The notes: generated from the sequence alone by a model not told the origin. DNA of 64,000 nt from Marinobacter sp. NP-4(2019) (GCF_003994855.1 NZ_CP034142.1:1550001-1614000); one strand, 5' to 3'; counted from the stretch's first letter, positions 25,441-34,253 are shown. Numbers and translations: made by a program.

Positions 25441-25980
25441 ATTAAACAGCGAGCGAATCGGGGTGGGCGCACACCTAAAGCGCCGATCAATGAGAATATT
25501 GACGCAACTGAAGTCCGCCTGATCGATGCCGAAGGCAATCAGGTCGGAATTGTTCCGATCGAAGAGGCTCTCAAGCAGGCCGAAGAGGCGACTCTTGATC
25601 TGGTACAGGTTACGGATTCCGATCCGATCGTCTGTAAGATAATGGACTACGGCAAGAAGGTCTTCGAAGAGAAGAAGGCCAAGGCGGCTGCCAAGAAGAA
25701 GCAGAAGCAGACGCAGGTCAAAGAGCTTAAGTTCCGTCCAGGAACTGAAGAAGGGGATTATCAGGTCAAACTACGCAACCTGGTACGTTTCCTTGAAAAC
25801 GGGGATCGCGGCAAGATCACGATTCGTTTCCGCGGCCGTGAGATGGCACACCAGGAAATCGGTATGAAGCTCATGAGCCGGATCGAAACGGACATCGAAG
25901 AGCTTGCAACGGTTGAGATGCGGCCGAAAATGGAAGGCCGGCAGATGACCATGATCGTGGCTCCCCGCAAAAAGAAGTGA
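25441..25980 (+). CDS. infC: Translation initiation factor IF-3, AUU start
   Basis: Full-length IF-3 is recovered only by starting at ATT: 25441 reads (M)KQRANRGGRTPKAPINEN and runs without a stop to the TGA at 25980, giving 179 residues against 180 in E. coli. The first ATG in frame is at 25642, which would remove the whole N-terminal domain. GGAG at 25429-25432 is 8 bases upstream. A second ATT at 25438 is adjacent and could also be used. In E. coli the AUU start makes infC autoregulated because IF-3 discriminates against it. The protein has the N domain (ATEVRLID), linker and C domain (REMAHQEIGMKLMSRI). Confidence 0.93.
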   Translation: MKQRANRGGRTPKAPINENIDATEVRLIDAEGNQVGIVPIEEALKQAEEATLDLVQVTDSDPIVCKIMDYGKKVFEEKKAKAAAKKKQKQTQVKELKFRPGTEEGDYQVKLRNLVRFLENGDRGKITIRFRGREMAHQEIGMKLMSRIETDIEELATVEMRPKMEGRQMTMIVAPRKKK

Positions 25981-25996
25981 ACCTGATCGGGTGACG

Positions 25997-26017
25997 ATCC
26001 CCCGCGAAGCGGGGGAT
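25997..26017 (+). terminator. Hairpin between infC and rpmI
   Basis: Perfect 9-bp stem ATCCCCCGC/GCGGGGGAT with loop GAA, followed by TTGTCG and no real T-run. It may attenuate read-through or be a processing or stabilising element, since the ribosomal protein genes must be expressed at higher levels. Confidence 0.55.
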
Positions 26018-26073
26018 TTGTCGTTCAGGGGCACATTGTTGTGTATTTAAAATAGAATGCGGAGTTTTAAAAA

Positions 26074-26265
26074 ATGCCTAAGATGAAAACCAAAAGCGGA
26101 GCCACCAAGCGGTTCAAGAAAACCGCCACCGGCTTCAAGCACAAGCAGTCCTTCACCAGTCATATCTTGACCAAGAAGAGCCCCAAGCGTAAGCGTCAGC
26201 TCCGTGGTACCAAGCTGATTGCCAAGTCTGATGTGGCTTCCATCAAGCGTATGACAGCGTGCTGA
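26074..26265 (+). CDS. rpmI: 50S ribosomal protein L35
   Basis: 63 residues, highly basic, with the family opening MPKMKTKSGATKRFKKT and the RKRQLRGTK segment. Structural component of the large subunit. GGAG lies 8-10 bases before the start. It sits in the conserved order infC-rpmI-rplT. Confidence 0.98.
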   Translation: MPKMKTKSGATKRFKKTATGFKHKQSFTSHILTKKSPKRKRQLRGTKLIAKSDVASIKRMTAC

Positions 26266-26315
26266 TTCAGCCGCTAACCATTCCTGCAAAGGTTTAAAGG
26301 TAGAAGGATTAAAGT

Positions 26316-26669
26316 ATGGCTCGTGTAAAGCGTGGCGTGGTCGCACGTCGTCGTCACAAGAAGATTCTCAGTCAGGCCAAGGGTTATTACGGTGCGCGTA
26401 GCCGCGTTTATCGTGTAGCCAAACAGGCGGTTATCAAGGCCGGTCAGTATGCGTACCGCGACCGTCGTAACCGCAAGCGCGCATTCCGCGCACTGTGGAT
26501 TGCCCGTATCAACGCGGGTGCCCGCGCCAACGGCCTGTCCTACAGCCGTCTGATCGCTGGTCTGAAGAAGGCTAACGTTGAGATCGATCGTAAGGTTCTG
26601 GCCGATCTGGCCATGAACGAGCAGCAGGCATTCGCTGCTGTAGTTGAGAAAGCCAAAGCGTCCCTGTGA
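26316..26669 (+). CDS. rplT: 50S ribosomal protein L20
   Basis: 117 residues starting MARVKRGVVARRRHKKIL, the standard L20 N-terminal extension that threads into 23S rRNA and is needed for early assembly. In E. coli L20 represses rpmI-rplT by binding their mRNA; the same arrangement exists here but the operator was not verified. AGAAGG precedes the start. Confidence 0.98.
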   Translation: MARVKRGVVARRRHKKILSQAKGYYGARSRVYRVAKQAVIKAGQYAYRDRRNRKRAFRALWIARINAGARANGLSYSRLIAGLKKANVEIDRKVLADLAMNEQQAFAAVVEKAKASL

Positions 26670-26704
26670 TCGCTTAAGCTCTTTCATCGATTACTTATCG
26701 ATCC

Positions 26705-26734
26705 GGACGCTTCCATGTTTTCATGGTGGCGTCC
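26705..26734 (+). promoter_or_regulatory. Leader hairpin between rplT and pheS
   Basis: Stem GGACGC/GCGTCC enclosing a second stem CCATG/CATGG with loop TTTT, interrupted by a small internal loop (TT opposite TG). It sits 4 bases before the terminator and could be the first half of an attenuator for pheST. Confidence 0.5.
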
Positions 26735-26738
26735 TCTA

Positions 26739-26770
26739 ATAGGGGAAGGGCGCGCTCTTCCCCTATTTTT
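26739..26770 (+). terminator. Terminator or attenuator upstream of pheS
   Basis: Ten-bp stem ATAGGGGAAG/CTTCCCCTAT with an 8-base loop and five T residues to 26770, 51 bases before pheS. In E. coli the same gap holds the pheM leader peptide and attenuator. No Phe-rich leader peptide is visible here, so it may simply end the ribosomal protein transcript. Confidence 0.8.
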
Positions 26771-26821
26771 GTTTACAGATACTTGTTTTAGTACTCCCAT
26801 TTCTGGTTTGGAGCAGGGTCA

Positions 26822-27820
26822 ATGGAAAACCTGGAGCAACTGGTTCAGGACGGGTTGGCTGCGGTAGAAAGCGCTGACAGCTTGCAGGCACTTGATCAAA
26901 TTCGTGTTGAATACCTTGGCAAGAAGGGTGTGATCACCCAGCAGGCAAAGACGCTGGGCAAGCTGTCCGCCGAAGAGCGCCCCGCTGCCGGCCAGAAGAT
27001 CAACGAGGCCAAGGGCCAGGTAGAGCAGGCCATCAATGCCCGCCGTTCAGACCTTGAACGCGCCGCGATCGAGCAAAAGCTGGCCAGCGAATCCATTGAC
27101 GTTACGCTACCGGGCCGGGGCCAGGACCTGGGTGGGCTCCACCCGGTGACACGTACCCTGCAGCGTATCGAGAATTTCTTTTCCCGCGCGGGCTATACCG
27201 TGGAGCAGGGTCCTGAAATCGAAGACGACTATCACAACTTCGAAGCCCTCAACATTCCCGGTCACCACCCCGCCCGTGCCATGCACGATACCTTTTATTT
27301 CGATCCCGGTACGTTGCTCCGCACTCATACTTCACCGGTGCAGATTCGTACCATGGAGGCAGGTAAGCCGCCGTTCCGCATGATTTGCCCGGGGCGGGTC
27401 TATCGCTGCGACTCCGACATGACCCATACCCCGATGTTCCATCAGGTGGAAGGGCTGCTGGTCGAGAGGGATGTCAGTTTTGCCGACCTCAAAAGTACGG
27501 TTGAAGAATTCCTGAGGGTGTTTTTTGAGCGTGATCTGGAGGTCCGATTCCGGCCGTCCTACTTCCCGTTCACCGAGCCGTCCGCGGAAGTGGACATTGA
27601 GTGGGGGCGTGAGGCCGACGGTAGCATCAAGTGGCTGGAAGTCATGGGCTGCGGCATGGTGCACCCGAAAGTATTTGAACACTGCGGTATTGATGCTGAA
27701 GAGTACCGTGGCTTTGCCTTTGGTCTGGGCGTTGAGCGTCTGGCCATGCTTCGCTACGGCGTCAACGATCTGCGTATGTTTTTCGAGAACGACCTGCGCT
27801 TCCTGCGCCAGTTCCGATAA
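26822..27820 (+). CDS. pheS: Phenylalanyl-tRNA synthetase alpha subunit
   Basis: 332 residues (E. coli 327). N-terminal coiled coil (to about residue 90) for tRNA binding, then the class II catalytic core with the family motifs GPEIEDDYHNFEALNIP, RTHTSPVQIRTM and FRMICPGRVYRCD. It forms an alpha2-beta2 enzyme with PheT encoded 60 bp downstream. Start follows GGAG. Confidence 0.98.
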   Translation: MENLEQLVQDGLAAVESADSLQALDQIRVEYLGKKGVITQQAKTLGKLSAEERPAAGQKINEAKGQVEQAINARRSDLERAAIEQKLASESIDVTLPGRGQDLGGLHPVTRTLQRIENFFSRAGYTVEQGPEIEDDYHNFEALNIPGHHPARAMHDTFYFDPGTLLRTHTSPVQIRTMEAGKPPFRMICPGRVYRCDSDMTHTPMFHQVEGLLVERDVSFADLKSTVEEFLRVFFERDLEVRFRPSYFPFTEPSAEVDIEWGREADGSIKWLEVMGCGMVHPKVFEHCGIDAEEYRGFAFGLGVERLAMLRYGVNDLRMFFENDLRFLRQFR

Positions 27821-27880
27821 CTCAACGATCATCAGGTAATCCAACTCACAGGCAAACCGCATCAGGACAAGGCAAATACC

Positions 27881-30253
27881 ATGAAATTCAGTGAACAGTG
27901 GCTGCGCGAATGGGTTAACCCGGCACTCAACACCCAGGAGTTGATGGACCAGATCACCATGGCGGGTCTGGAAGTGGACGGCTTCGAGCCGGTCGCGGGG
28001 AAATTCAGCGGTGTTATTGTCGGGGAAGTGGTCTCCGTCGAGCCACACCCGGATGCCGACAAGCTCCGTGTCTGTCAGGTCAACAATGGTCAGGAGACGG
28101 TGCAAGTGGTTTGTGGCGCGCCCAATGTGCGTGACGGGCTCAAGGTTCCGTTTGCCGTCGTGGGTGCGGTGCTCCCTGGTGATTTCAGGATCAAGAAAGC
28201 GAAGCTGCGGGGTCAGCCTTCCGAAGGCATGCTGTGTGCCGAGTCGGAGCTGGGGTTGTCGGATAACCATGACGGACTGATGGAGCTGCCCGAAGATGCC
28301 CCCACTGGCCAGGATTTGGCGGAATACCTCAAACTTAACGACGTGACCATTGATGTCGATCTGACCCCCAACCGTGCGGACTGCCTGTCCATCAAAGGGA
28401 TCGCCCGGGAAGTGGGCGTGCTTAACAGTCTGGTGGTTGAAGAGCCGGGTATTGAAGCGGTGGAAGCGGTCCACTCGGAAGTGCCGGATATCGCCGTGAA
28501 AGCTCCGGCTGGTTGCCCTCGCTACCTGGGGCGGGTTCTGCGCAATGTGAACCTGCAGGCAGAATCCCCATTGTGGATGCAGGAAAAACTCAGGCGCTCC
28601 GGTATCCGTTCTATCGATGCGGCGGTGGATGTCACCAATTACGTCATGTTGGAGCTGGGTCAGCCCATGCACGCCTTTGATCGGGATGAGATCAAGGGAG
28701 GCATTGTCGTGCGTATGGCGGAGCAGGGTGAAAAACTGGTGTTGCTGGACGGTCAGGAAGTGGAACTGACGGTCGATACCCTGGTCATTGCAGATCATGA
28801 AAAACCTGTGGCCATCGCTGGCGTTATGGGGGGCGAGCATTCCGGCGTTAGTCCCAAGACCCGCGATCTGGTGCTTGAGGCTGCTTATTTCGACCCTATC
28901 ACTCTTGCCGGCAAGGCGCGCCATTATGGCCTGCATACCGATGCCTCCCACCGTTTTGAGCGGGGCGTGGATTACCAGCTAGCCCGTGAAGCCATGGAGC
29001 GTTGCACGGCGCTGTTGATGGACATCGTCGGCGGAGAGCCTGGTGAGATTGTTGAAGTCGCCAGCGACGGGCACCTGCCGGCGGATCGCACGATTGACCT
29101 GCGGGAGCAGCGTCTGGCCGATGTGCTCGGCCTTGCCATTGACCGTACCAAGGTCGAGGAAATCCTGACACGGCTGGGGCTGCATATCGACAAACTGTTG
29201 AAAGACGGTTGGCAAGTGCATGTGCCCAGTTTCCGGCCAGACATCTCCATTGAGGAAGACCTGATTGAAGAAGTTGGCCGAATCTACGGTTACAACAACC
29301 TGCCGGTCACCGAACCGGTAGGTTCCCTCGGCCTTCGTCCGGAGGAAGAGGCTGTTCGCCCGGTGTCTGTTATTCAGAATTATTTTGTTGCCTGTGGCTA
29401 TCAGGAAGCCGTGACCTACAGTTTTGTGGATCCCAGGGTTCAGCAACTGATTGATCCGGAACGTGAAGGTATTGAACTGGCGAACCCGATCTCCGCGGAC
29501 CTGTCGGTGATGCGTACCAGCCTGTGGAGCGGATTGCTGAAAACCGTGGCCCATAACCAGAATCGGCAACAACCACGTATTCGCCTGTTCGAAACCGGCC
29601 TGCGCTTCCTGAAAGATGGTGATGCCATCGACCAGCAGCCCATGCTGGCGGGCGTCGTGGTCGGCTCTCAACTGCCTGAAAACTGGGCGAATGGCCGCAG
29701 GGCCGCTGATTTCTTTGATGTTAAGGGTGAGCTTGAGAGCCTGTTCCGACTTCTGGGGATCGAGGTTCAGTTTCTGGCCAGTCAGCACCCGGCGCTACAT
29801 CCGGGACAAACGGCGGAATTGGTCCGGGACGGAGAGCATGTTGGCTGGCTTGGCACGTTGCATCCACAAGTTCAGAAAAATCTTGAACTTAATGGCGCGA
29901 TCCTGATGTTTGAGCTATCCTTGAATTCGATCGTTTCCGGATATGTGCCTAATTTCAAAGAAATTTCAAAATTCCCTGAAGTTCGGCGAGATTTGGCTAT
30001 TATTATCGGAAACGATGTGGCGTTTGCCGATGTGGAGCGTGTAGCCAAAAAGCATGCCGGCGAGCGCCTGACGGCGTTGCGTGCGTTTGATGTCTATGAA
30101 GGCGAAAGCCTGGGTGAAGGTAACCGCAGCCTTGCACTGAGCCTCTTCTGGCAGCATCCTGATCGCACGCTCAACGAAGAAGAGGTGCACTCACTCTTCA
30201 ACGGTGTGATTGACGCATTGAAGGAAGAGTTGGGAGCAACACTGAGGAGTTAA
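27881..30253 (+). CDS. pheT: Phenylalanyl-tRNA synthetase beta subunit
   Basis: 790 residues (E. coli 795). N-terminal EMAPII-like tRNA-binding domain (residues 40-150, including HPDADKLRVCQV), B3/B4 editing region, B5 domain, catalytic-like core, and a C-terminal ferredoxin-like anticodon-binding domain (FKEISKFPEVRRDLAIII onward). Partner of PheS. The ihfA start lies 3 bases after its stop, a linkage conserved in enteric bacteria and pseudomonads. Confidence 0.98.
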   Translation: MKFSEQWLREWVNPALNTQELMDQITMAGLEVDGFEPVAGKFSGVIVGEVVSVEPHPDADKLRVCQVNNGQETVQVVCGAPNVRDGLKVPFAVVGAVLPGDFRIKKAKLRGQPSEGMLCAESELGLSDNHDGLMELPEDAPTGQDLAEYLKLNDVTIDVDLTPNRADCLSIKGIAREVGVLNSLVVEEPGIEAVEAVHSEVPDIAVKAPAGCPRYLGRVLRNVNLQAESPLWMQEKLRRSGIRSIDAAVDVTNYVMLELGQPMHAFDRDEIKGGIVVRMAEQGEKLVLLDGQEVELTVDTLVIADHEKPVAIAGVMGGEHSGVSPKTRDLVLEAAYFDPITLAGKARHYGLHTDASHRFERGVDYQLAREAMERCTALLMDIVGGEPGEIVEVASDGHLPADRTIDLREQRLADVLGLAIDRTKVEEILTRLGLHIDKLLKDGWQVHVPSFRPDISIEEDLIEEVGRIYGYNNLPVTEPVGSLGLRPEEEAVRPVSVIQNYFVACGYQEAVTYSFVDPRVQQLIDPEREGIELANPISADLSVMRTSLWSGLLKTVAHNQNRQQPRIRLFETGLRFLKDGDAIDQQPMLAGVVVGSQLPENWANGRRAADFFDVKGELESLFRLLGIEVQFLASQHPALHPGQTAELVRDGEHVGWLGTLHPQVQKNLELNGAILMFELSLNSIVSGYVPNFKEISKFPEVRRDLAIIIGNDVAFADVERVAKKHAGERLTALRAFDVYEGESLGEGNRSLALSLFWQHPDRTLNEEEVHSLFNGVIDALKEELGATLRS

Positions 30254-30256
30254 GAG

Positions 30257-30559
30257 ATGGCGGCTTTGACGAAAGCGGAAATGGCCGAGCGCTTGTACGA
30301 GGAACTGGGCTTGAACAAACGCGAAGCCAAGGAAATGGTTGAAGCTTTTTTCGATGAAATCAGGGGCGCACTCAGCCATAACGAACAGGTCAAGTTATCC
30401 GGATTCGGCAACTTCGATCTGCGTGACAAAAAGCAGCGGCCGGGACGGAACCCGAAAACGGGTGAGGAAATACCAATCAGTGCACGGCGCGTCGTTACGT
30501 TTCGTCCAGGACAGAAATTAAAGCAGAAAGTAGAAACGTATGCTGGAACCGAGTCATAA
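30257..30559 (+). CDS. ihfA: Integration host factor alpha subunit
   Basis: 100 residues. DNA-bending HU/IHF fold with the beta-arm signature GFGNFDLRDKKQRPGRNPKT and the IHF-alpha C terminus VVTFRPGQKLKQKV. Works as a heterodimer with IHF-beta, not in this window. Translationally close to pheT, and its end overlaps the MerR-type gene by 20 bases. Confidence 0.98.
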   Translation: MAALTKAEMAERLYEELGLNKREAKEMVEAFFDEIRGALSHNEQVKLSGFGNFDLRDKKQRPGRNPKTGEEIPISARRVVTFRPGQKLKQKVETYAGTES

Positions 30560-30905
30560 CAACGAACTACCCGCTATCCCGGGTAAGCGCTATTTCACCA
30601 TTGGCGAGGTGGCTGAGCTTTGTGCTGTCAAAGCTCACGTACTCCGTTACTGGGAACAGGAATTTCCCCAGTTATCACCGGTCAAGCGCCGTGGAAATCG
30701 CCGCTACTACCAACGGGCGGACGTTATTACCATTCGCCAGATCCGGAGCCTGCTCTACGATCAGGGGTATACCATTGGCGGCGCCAAGCAAAAGCTGAGC
30801 AGCCATGAGGTAAAAGACGATACCTCGCAATACAAGCAACTGATCCGGCAAATGATAACCGAACTGGAAGACGTGCTTGATGTGTTGAATGCGCCCTTGC
30901 GGTGA
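30540..30905 (+). CDS. MerR-family transcriptional regulator
   Basis: 121 residues beginning inside the end of ihfA. The N-terminal winged helix-turn-helix (YFTIGEVAELCAVKAHVLRY, then RRGNRRYYQRADV) is the MerR signature; the dimerisation helix and short C terminus lack the cysteines of metal sensors. The same gene follows ihfA in many gammaproteobacteria; its target is not known to me. A terminator 17 bases downstream closes the translation operon. Confidence 0.92.
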   Translation: MLEPSHNNELPAIPGKRYFTIGEVAELCAVKAHVLRYWEQEFPQLSPVKRRGNRRYYQRADVITIRQIRSLLYDQGYTIGGAKQKLSSHEVKDDTSQYKQLIRQMITELEDVLDVLNAPLR

Positions 30906-30921
30906 TCGCTGCAGGTCAGAC

Positions 30922-30952
30922 AAAAAACCGAAGGTACGCCTTCGGTTTTTTT
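30922..30952 (+). terminator. Intrinsic terminator of the infC-ihfA-merR block
   Basis: Stem AAAACCGAAGG/CCTTCGGTTTT with a short loop (TACG), preceded by A residues and followed by T residues to 30952. It can work in both directions. Confidence 0.92.
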
Positions 30953-31024
30953 ATGTCTGCCTCTGGCATCGACTATGCTGATGAATGTTGCCGCGCTTTA
31001 AACAGAAACAAAGGAAGCAGGATT

Positions 31025-31588
31025 ATGGCCTTGAAGCTTCACACTATTATCTGCAGCACTCGTCCAGGGCGCGTGGGCCCTTCGGTTGCCGCCTGGTTTA
31101 ATGACTTTGCCAACGGGCAGGGGCAATTTGAGAGCAGCCTTGTCGACGTGGCTGACTTTAACCTGCCAGTCTATGATGAGCCCCGGCATCCGCGTATGCA
31201 GCAGTACGAGCATGAACACACGAAAGCCTGGTCCCGGAGTGTTGCCGCGGCAGATGCCTATGCGTTTGTGATCCCTGAATATAATTACTGTCCTTCTCCT
31301 GCCTTTATCAATGCGCTCGATTATGTCTACAGCGAATGGAACTACAAACCCTGTGGCTTTGTGAGTTACGGAGGTGTCTCTGGTGGTTTGAGATCGGCAC
31401 AGGTCTCAAAGCAACTGGTCACGACCCTGAAAATGATGCCGATGGTCGAGGGTGTCATGGTGCAGATGCCGTGGGACCTGATAGACGATAATAAAACCTT
31501 CAACGCCTCTGAGCACCACGAAAGCTCGGGCAAGGCCATGCTGGAAGAGATGGCCAAATGGGCTGAAGCCCTCAAAGCCATGCGTTGA
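31025..31588 (+). CDS. NADPH-dependent FMN reductase family protein
   Basis: 187 residues from ATG 31025, preceded by GGAAG; the frame is open further upstream through the terminator, which cannot be coding. Flavodoxin-like fold with the FMN phosphate loop CSTRPGRVGPSV and the family segment VIPEYNYCPSPAFINALDY. Such proteins reduce FMN, quinones or azo compounds with NAD(P)H in the cytoplasm. It is 21 bases upstream of the pirin gene, so both may be co-expressed, perhaps in oxidative or quinone stress. Confidence 0.9.
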   Translation: MALKLHTIICSTRPGRVGPSVAAWFNDFANGQGQFESSLVDVADFNLPVYDEPRHPRMQQYEHEHTKAWSRSVAAADAYAFVIPEYNYCPSPAFINALDYVYSEWNYKPCGFVSYGGVSGGLRSAQVSKQLVTTLKMMPMVEGVMVQMPWDLIDDNKTFNASEHHESSGKAMLEEMAKWAEALKAMR

Positions 31589-31609
31589 ATCAATGAAAGG
31601 AGAGAGGTC

Positions 31610-32530
31610 GTGAGTAATATACTGGCGGAAGCCGAGCAGGCGTGTAATGCAATCGAATCCCCTTGCAGTGCTGTTGAGCTGATTCTGACGCCCAGAGAAA
31701 CCGATCTTGGCGGCTTCTCCGTCAGGCGCCTGTTGCCCACGGCGAAACGGAAAATGGTTGGCCCCTGGATATTCTTCGATCATATGGGACCGGCACATTT
31801 CCCCGCGGGGCAGGGGATCAATGTGCGGCCTCATCCGCACATTGGCATCGCGACCGTCACGTACCTGTTCGAAGGGGAGATCCTGCACCGGGATTCCCTG
31901 GGAAGCCTCCAGCCCATCCGGCCGGGTGATATTAACCTGATGGTCACAGGGAGCGGCATGGTGCATTCTGAACGTGAACGTCCGGAAGTGACAGCGACGG
32001 ACCATACGCTCCACGGACTTCAGCTCTGGCTGGCTCTGCCAGAGCATGAAGAGGAGATTGAACCGTCATTCCATCACTACCCGAGTGAGGACATTCCAGC
32101 GGTGACGGTGGGCGATGTGCCGGTGAGGGTCATGATGGGGAGTGCCTACGGCGTGACATCCCCGGTCAGGCTGTTCTCCGACACCCTGTACGTTGAGGCC
32201 CACCTACAGCCAGGGCAGACCCTGACCCTGCCAGAGGCAGAAGAACGGGCGGTCTACGTTGCCAGTGGTTCCCTGAAAGCTCAGGATACCGAGCTGCCTG
32301 CGCAGTCCATGACGATCTTCGCCAACCAGCCGGGTATAGCGGTAACGGCCGCGGAAGAATCGCGTATTGCGCTGATTGGTGGAGAGCCTCTGGGTAAGCG
32401 GTTTATCGAATGGAACTTTGTGTCCAGCCGCAAGGAGCGTATTGAACAGGCCAAGAGTGACTGGACCGAGGGCCGCTTTGATAAAGTGCCCGGGGATGAA
32501 GTGGAGTATATCCCGTTGCCCCGGAGGTAA
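31610..32530 (+). CDS. Pirin family protein
   Basis: 306 residues from GTG 31610 after GGAGAGAGG. Bicupin with the pirin metal-binding motif near residue 57-62 and 75-77 (FFDHMGPA, VRPHPHIGIATVTY) and a further GSGMVHSERE segment. Bacterial pirins bind iron or other metals; YhhW degrades quercetin in vitro. The physiological role here is unknown; the adjacent FMN reductase suggests redox or quinone handling. Confidence 0.9.
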   Translation: MSNILAEAEQACNAIESPCSAVELILTPRETDLGGFSVRRLLPTAKRKMVGPWIFFDHMGPAHFPAGQGINVRPHPHIGIATVTYLFEGEILHRDSLGSLQPIRPGDINLMVTGSGMVHSERERPEVTATDHTLHGLQLWLALPEHEEEIEPSFHHYPSEDIPAVTVGDVPVRVMMGSAYGVTSPVRLFSDTLYVEAHLQPGQTLTLPEAEERAVYVASGSLKAQDTELPAQSMTIFANQPGIAVTAAEESRIALIGGEPLGKRFIEWNFVSSRKERIEQAKSDWTEGRFDKVPGDEVEYIPLPRR

Positions 32531-32558
32531 GGGGCACTCTGGCCGCCGCTACAAATCG

Positions 32559-33179
32559 TCAGGAGTTTTCACTGGCCAGTGCAATCAGATCCTGGCGTAT
32601 CTCGTCTGCACTCAGCTCCGGTCTGAGCAGCAGGCGGGCTTTGCCCTCCCGGTCAAAGACATACACAGCGCTGCTGTGTGAAACCGCGTAGTTGCCATCA
32701 GCGTCGGGCTCGTCGTAACCGAAGGTGGTGCGATAACGTTTGGCCAGTTCACGTAGCTCTGGCTCATCACCGGTCAGACCTACAATCCGCTTACCGAAAA
32801 ATTCGACGTAACTGGCCAGGCGTTCCGGCGTATCTCTCTTGGGGTCGACGCTGACAAACAGGGCCAGCGTCCGGGACTGCAGTTCAGGTGGCATGGCTTT
32901 TATAGCCTGGCTGAGCTTCTGGAGTGTCGTTGGGCAGACATCCGGGCAGGAGGTGAAACCGAAAAACAACAGCCGTATCTGTCCGTCCAGCTCTCCCGCC
33001 CTGACGGTTTCGCCCGAGGTGTCTGTCAGCTCAAACGCCAGTTCTGGCATCAGGCCCTGAATGTCCTTGCCGTGCCATGACTCTTCCTCTCCCAGACAGC
33101 CCCCCAGCATAAGAATTGTGACTAGAAGCAGGGGCAGGTTAAGCCATGAATTAAGGTTTGCCGGAATGTGGACATTCAT
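32559..33179 (-). CDS. SCO1/SenC copper chaperone lipoprotein
   Basis: 206 residues. The lipobox LMLGGC puts the lipidated Cys at position 28, so the protein is anchored in the membrane facing the periplasm. It has a thioredoxin-like fold with the copper ligands Cys78 and Cys82 in CPDVC and His168 in VSHSS. It delivers copper to the CuA site of cytochrome c oxidase. Its start overlaps the CtaG-like stop by 4 bases (ATGA), so both are translated together. No oxidase structural genes are in the window. Confidence 0.93.
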   Translation of the reverse strand: MNVHIPANLNSWLNLPLLLVTILMLGGCLGEEESWHGKDIQGLMPELAFELTDTSGETVRAGELDGQIRLLFFGFTSCPDVCPTTLQKLSQAIKAMPPELQSRTLALFVSVDPKRDTPERLASYVEFFGKRIVGLTGDEPELRELAKRYRTTFGYDEPDADGNYAVSHSSAVYVFDREGKARLLLRPELSADEIRQDLIALASENS

Positions 33180-34018
33180 GGAGTCGTCACCTTGAGCGGG
33201 GTGGAGCGGGTTGGGTATTTACCGTCTTCGTGCATCGCCCGTCGCAGGATGATCAGAATACCAAGGATGCTCATCATGGCGGGCGGAATCCAGGTCAGCA
33301 GCCCACCGATCAGTTGGTCGGTTTCCGATGCCATGGGCCATGCCCGGCCACACACTTCGTAGACGTCGTACACCATGCCCCGGGAAAAGACGATGGTGGC
33401 CCCGAGGACCATCTGAGGTATCGCGACCAGCGCCAGGATCAGCATGCGCTTACCATAGCCCAGGACGGCGCTGAGGGCCGGAGAGCGGGGGTCAAAGATC
33501 AGCCACCAGAAGAGCAGGCCATCAAGCAGCATGCTCCAGTTCATGATCCAGTAAAGGTTACGGCTCAGCATCGCGTCGAAATGAATCGGCGGCCATAACC
33601 AGAAATAGATCAGGCCCACGAACAGCACGGAGGCAATCAGCGGCTGCTGGAGGCATCGATACACCAAACCGACGGGTTTCAGGGCGCCTCTAAGCCCGGG
33701 ACTTATCCGGTCGTACCAGAAGCGCATCACCGGTAACGGGTTGGATAATGCAATCAGGAAAGGGCCGAGATGGTGAAGGATCAGGTGTTGGCCGCGGTGG
33801 ACGAAGAACATGTACTGGGAGTAGTAATCAAAACGGGTCTGCATAACGCCGTAACAAAGCATCACACCCAGAACGAAGGTTATTATCCGACCGGTGCCCG
33901 GCCGCTCACCTGCGGGCATACGGAGGACGCCATAACCATAGAAGCTCAGCACCAGCATATAGCTCAGTATGGTCAATGGCGAGAAATCGTAAGGTGCTAC
34001 ATAGTCAAAAATGGACAT
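33176..34018 (-). CDS. CtaG-like cytochrome c oxidase assembly membrane protein
   Basis: 280 residues with about seven hydrophobic segments. It belongs to the caa3-type CtaG family (not the Cox11-type CtaG), recognisable by FFVHRGQHLILHHLGPFLIA and the W-rich middle (YFWLWPPIHFDA). The family supports CuA or oxidase assembly at the inner membrane. It is upstream of and coupled to the Sco lipoprotein, consistent with a copper-delivery pair. No strong ribosome site precedes the ATG at 34018. Confidence 0.85.
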   Translation of the reverse strand: MSIFDYVAPYDFSPLTILSYMLVLSFYGYGVLRMPAGERPGTGRIITFVLGVMLCYGVMQTRFDYYSQYMFFVHRGQHLILHHLGPFLIALSNPLPVMRFWYDRISPGLRGALKPVGLVYRCLQQPLIASVLFVGLIYFWLWPPIHFDAMLSRNLYWIMNWSMLLDGLLFWWLIFDPRSPALSAVLGYGKRMLILALVAIPQMVLGATIVFSRGMVYDVYEVCGRAWPMASETDQLIGGLLTWIPPAMMSILGILIILRRAMHEDGKYPTRSTPLKVTTP

Positions 34019-34134
34019 GAGAGCGCCAGCAAGTAGAACGCGTTGGTGTTTTTGTTAAGGATTCTGAGTGTTGCCGGAAATGAAATGAATTACAAGATGG
34101 TGGTGTCTGAAAAGCCGGACTGTGTTTCAGATAC

Positions 34135-34169
34135 AACAAAGCCCGGACCTTCCGGCCCGGGCTTTGTTT
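34135..34169 (-). terminator. Terminator downstream of tRNA-Pro
   Basis: Twelve-bp stem AACAAAGCCCGG/CCGGGCTTTGTT with a 10-base loop, starting 8 bases after the tRNA 3' end on the minus strand. It also faces ctaG and can serve either direction. Confidence 0.85.
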
Positions 34170-34176
34170 GAGGAAT

Positions 34177-34253
34177 TGGTCGGGACGGCAGGATTTGAAC
34201 CTGCGACCCTCTGCACCCCATGCAGATGCGCTACCAAGCTGCGCTACGCCCCG
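34177..34253 (-). tRNA. tRNA-Pro (anticodon GGG)
   Basis: 77 bases on the minus strand. Acceptor CGGGGCG pairs with CGTCCCG (one G-T pair), D arm TAGCGCAGCTTGGTAGCGCA, anticodon stem TCTGC/GCAGA with loop ATGGGGT (anticodon GGG, reading CCC and CCT), T arm GCAGGTTCAAATCCTGC, and encoded CCA at 34179-34177. The first base C1 is typical of bacterial tRNA-Pro. Confidence 0.96.

Noticed and set aside
26714..26821. A pheM-like leader peptide starting at the ATG in the rplT-pheS gap.
   Set aside because: The frame has no stop before pheS and is not a short Phe run, so it does not behave as a leader peptide.
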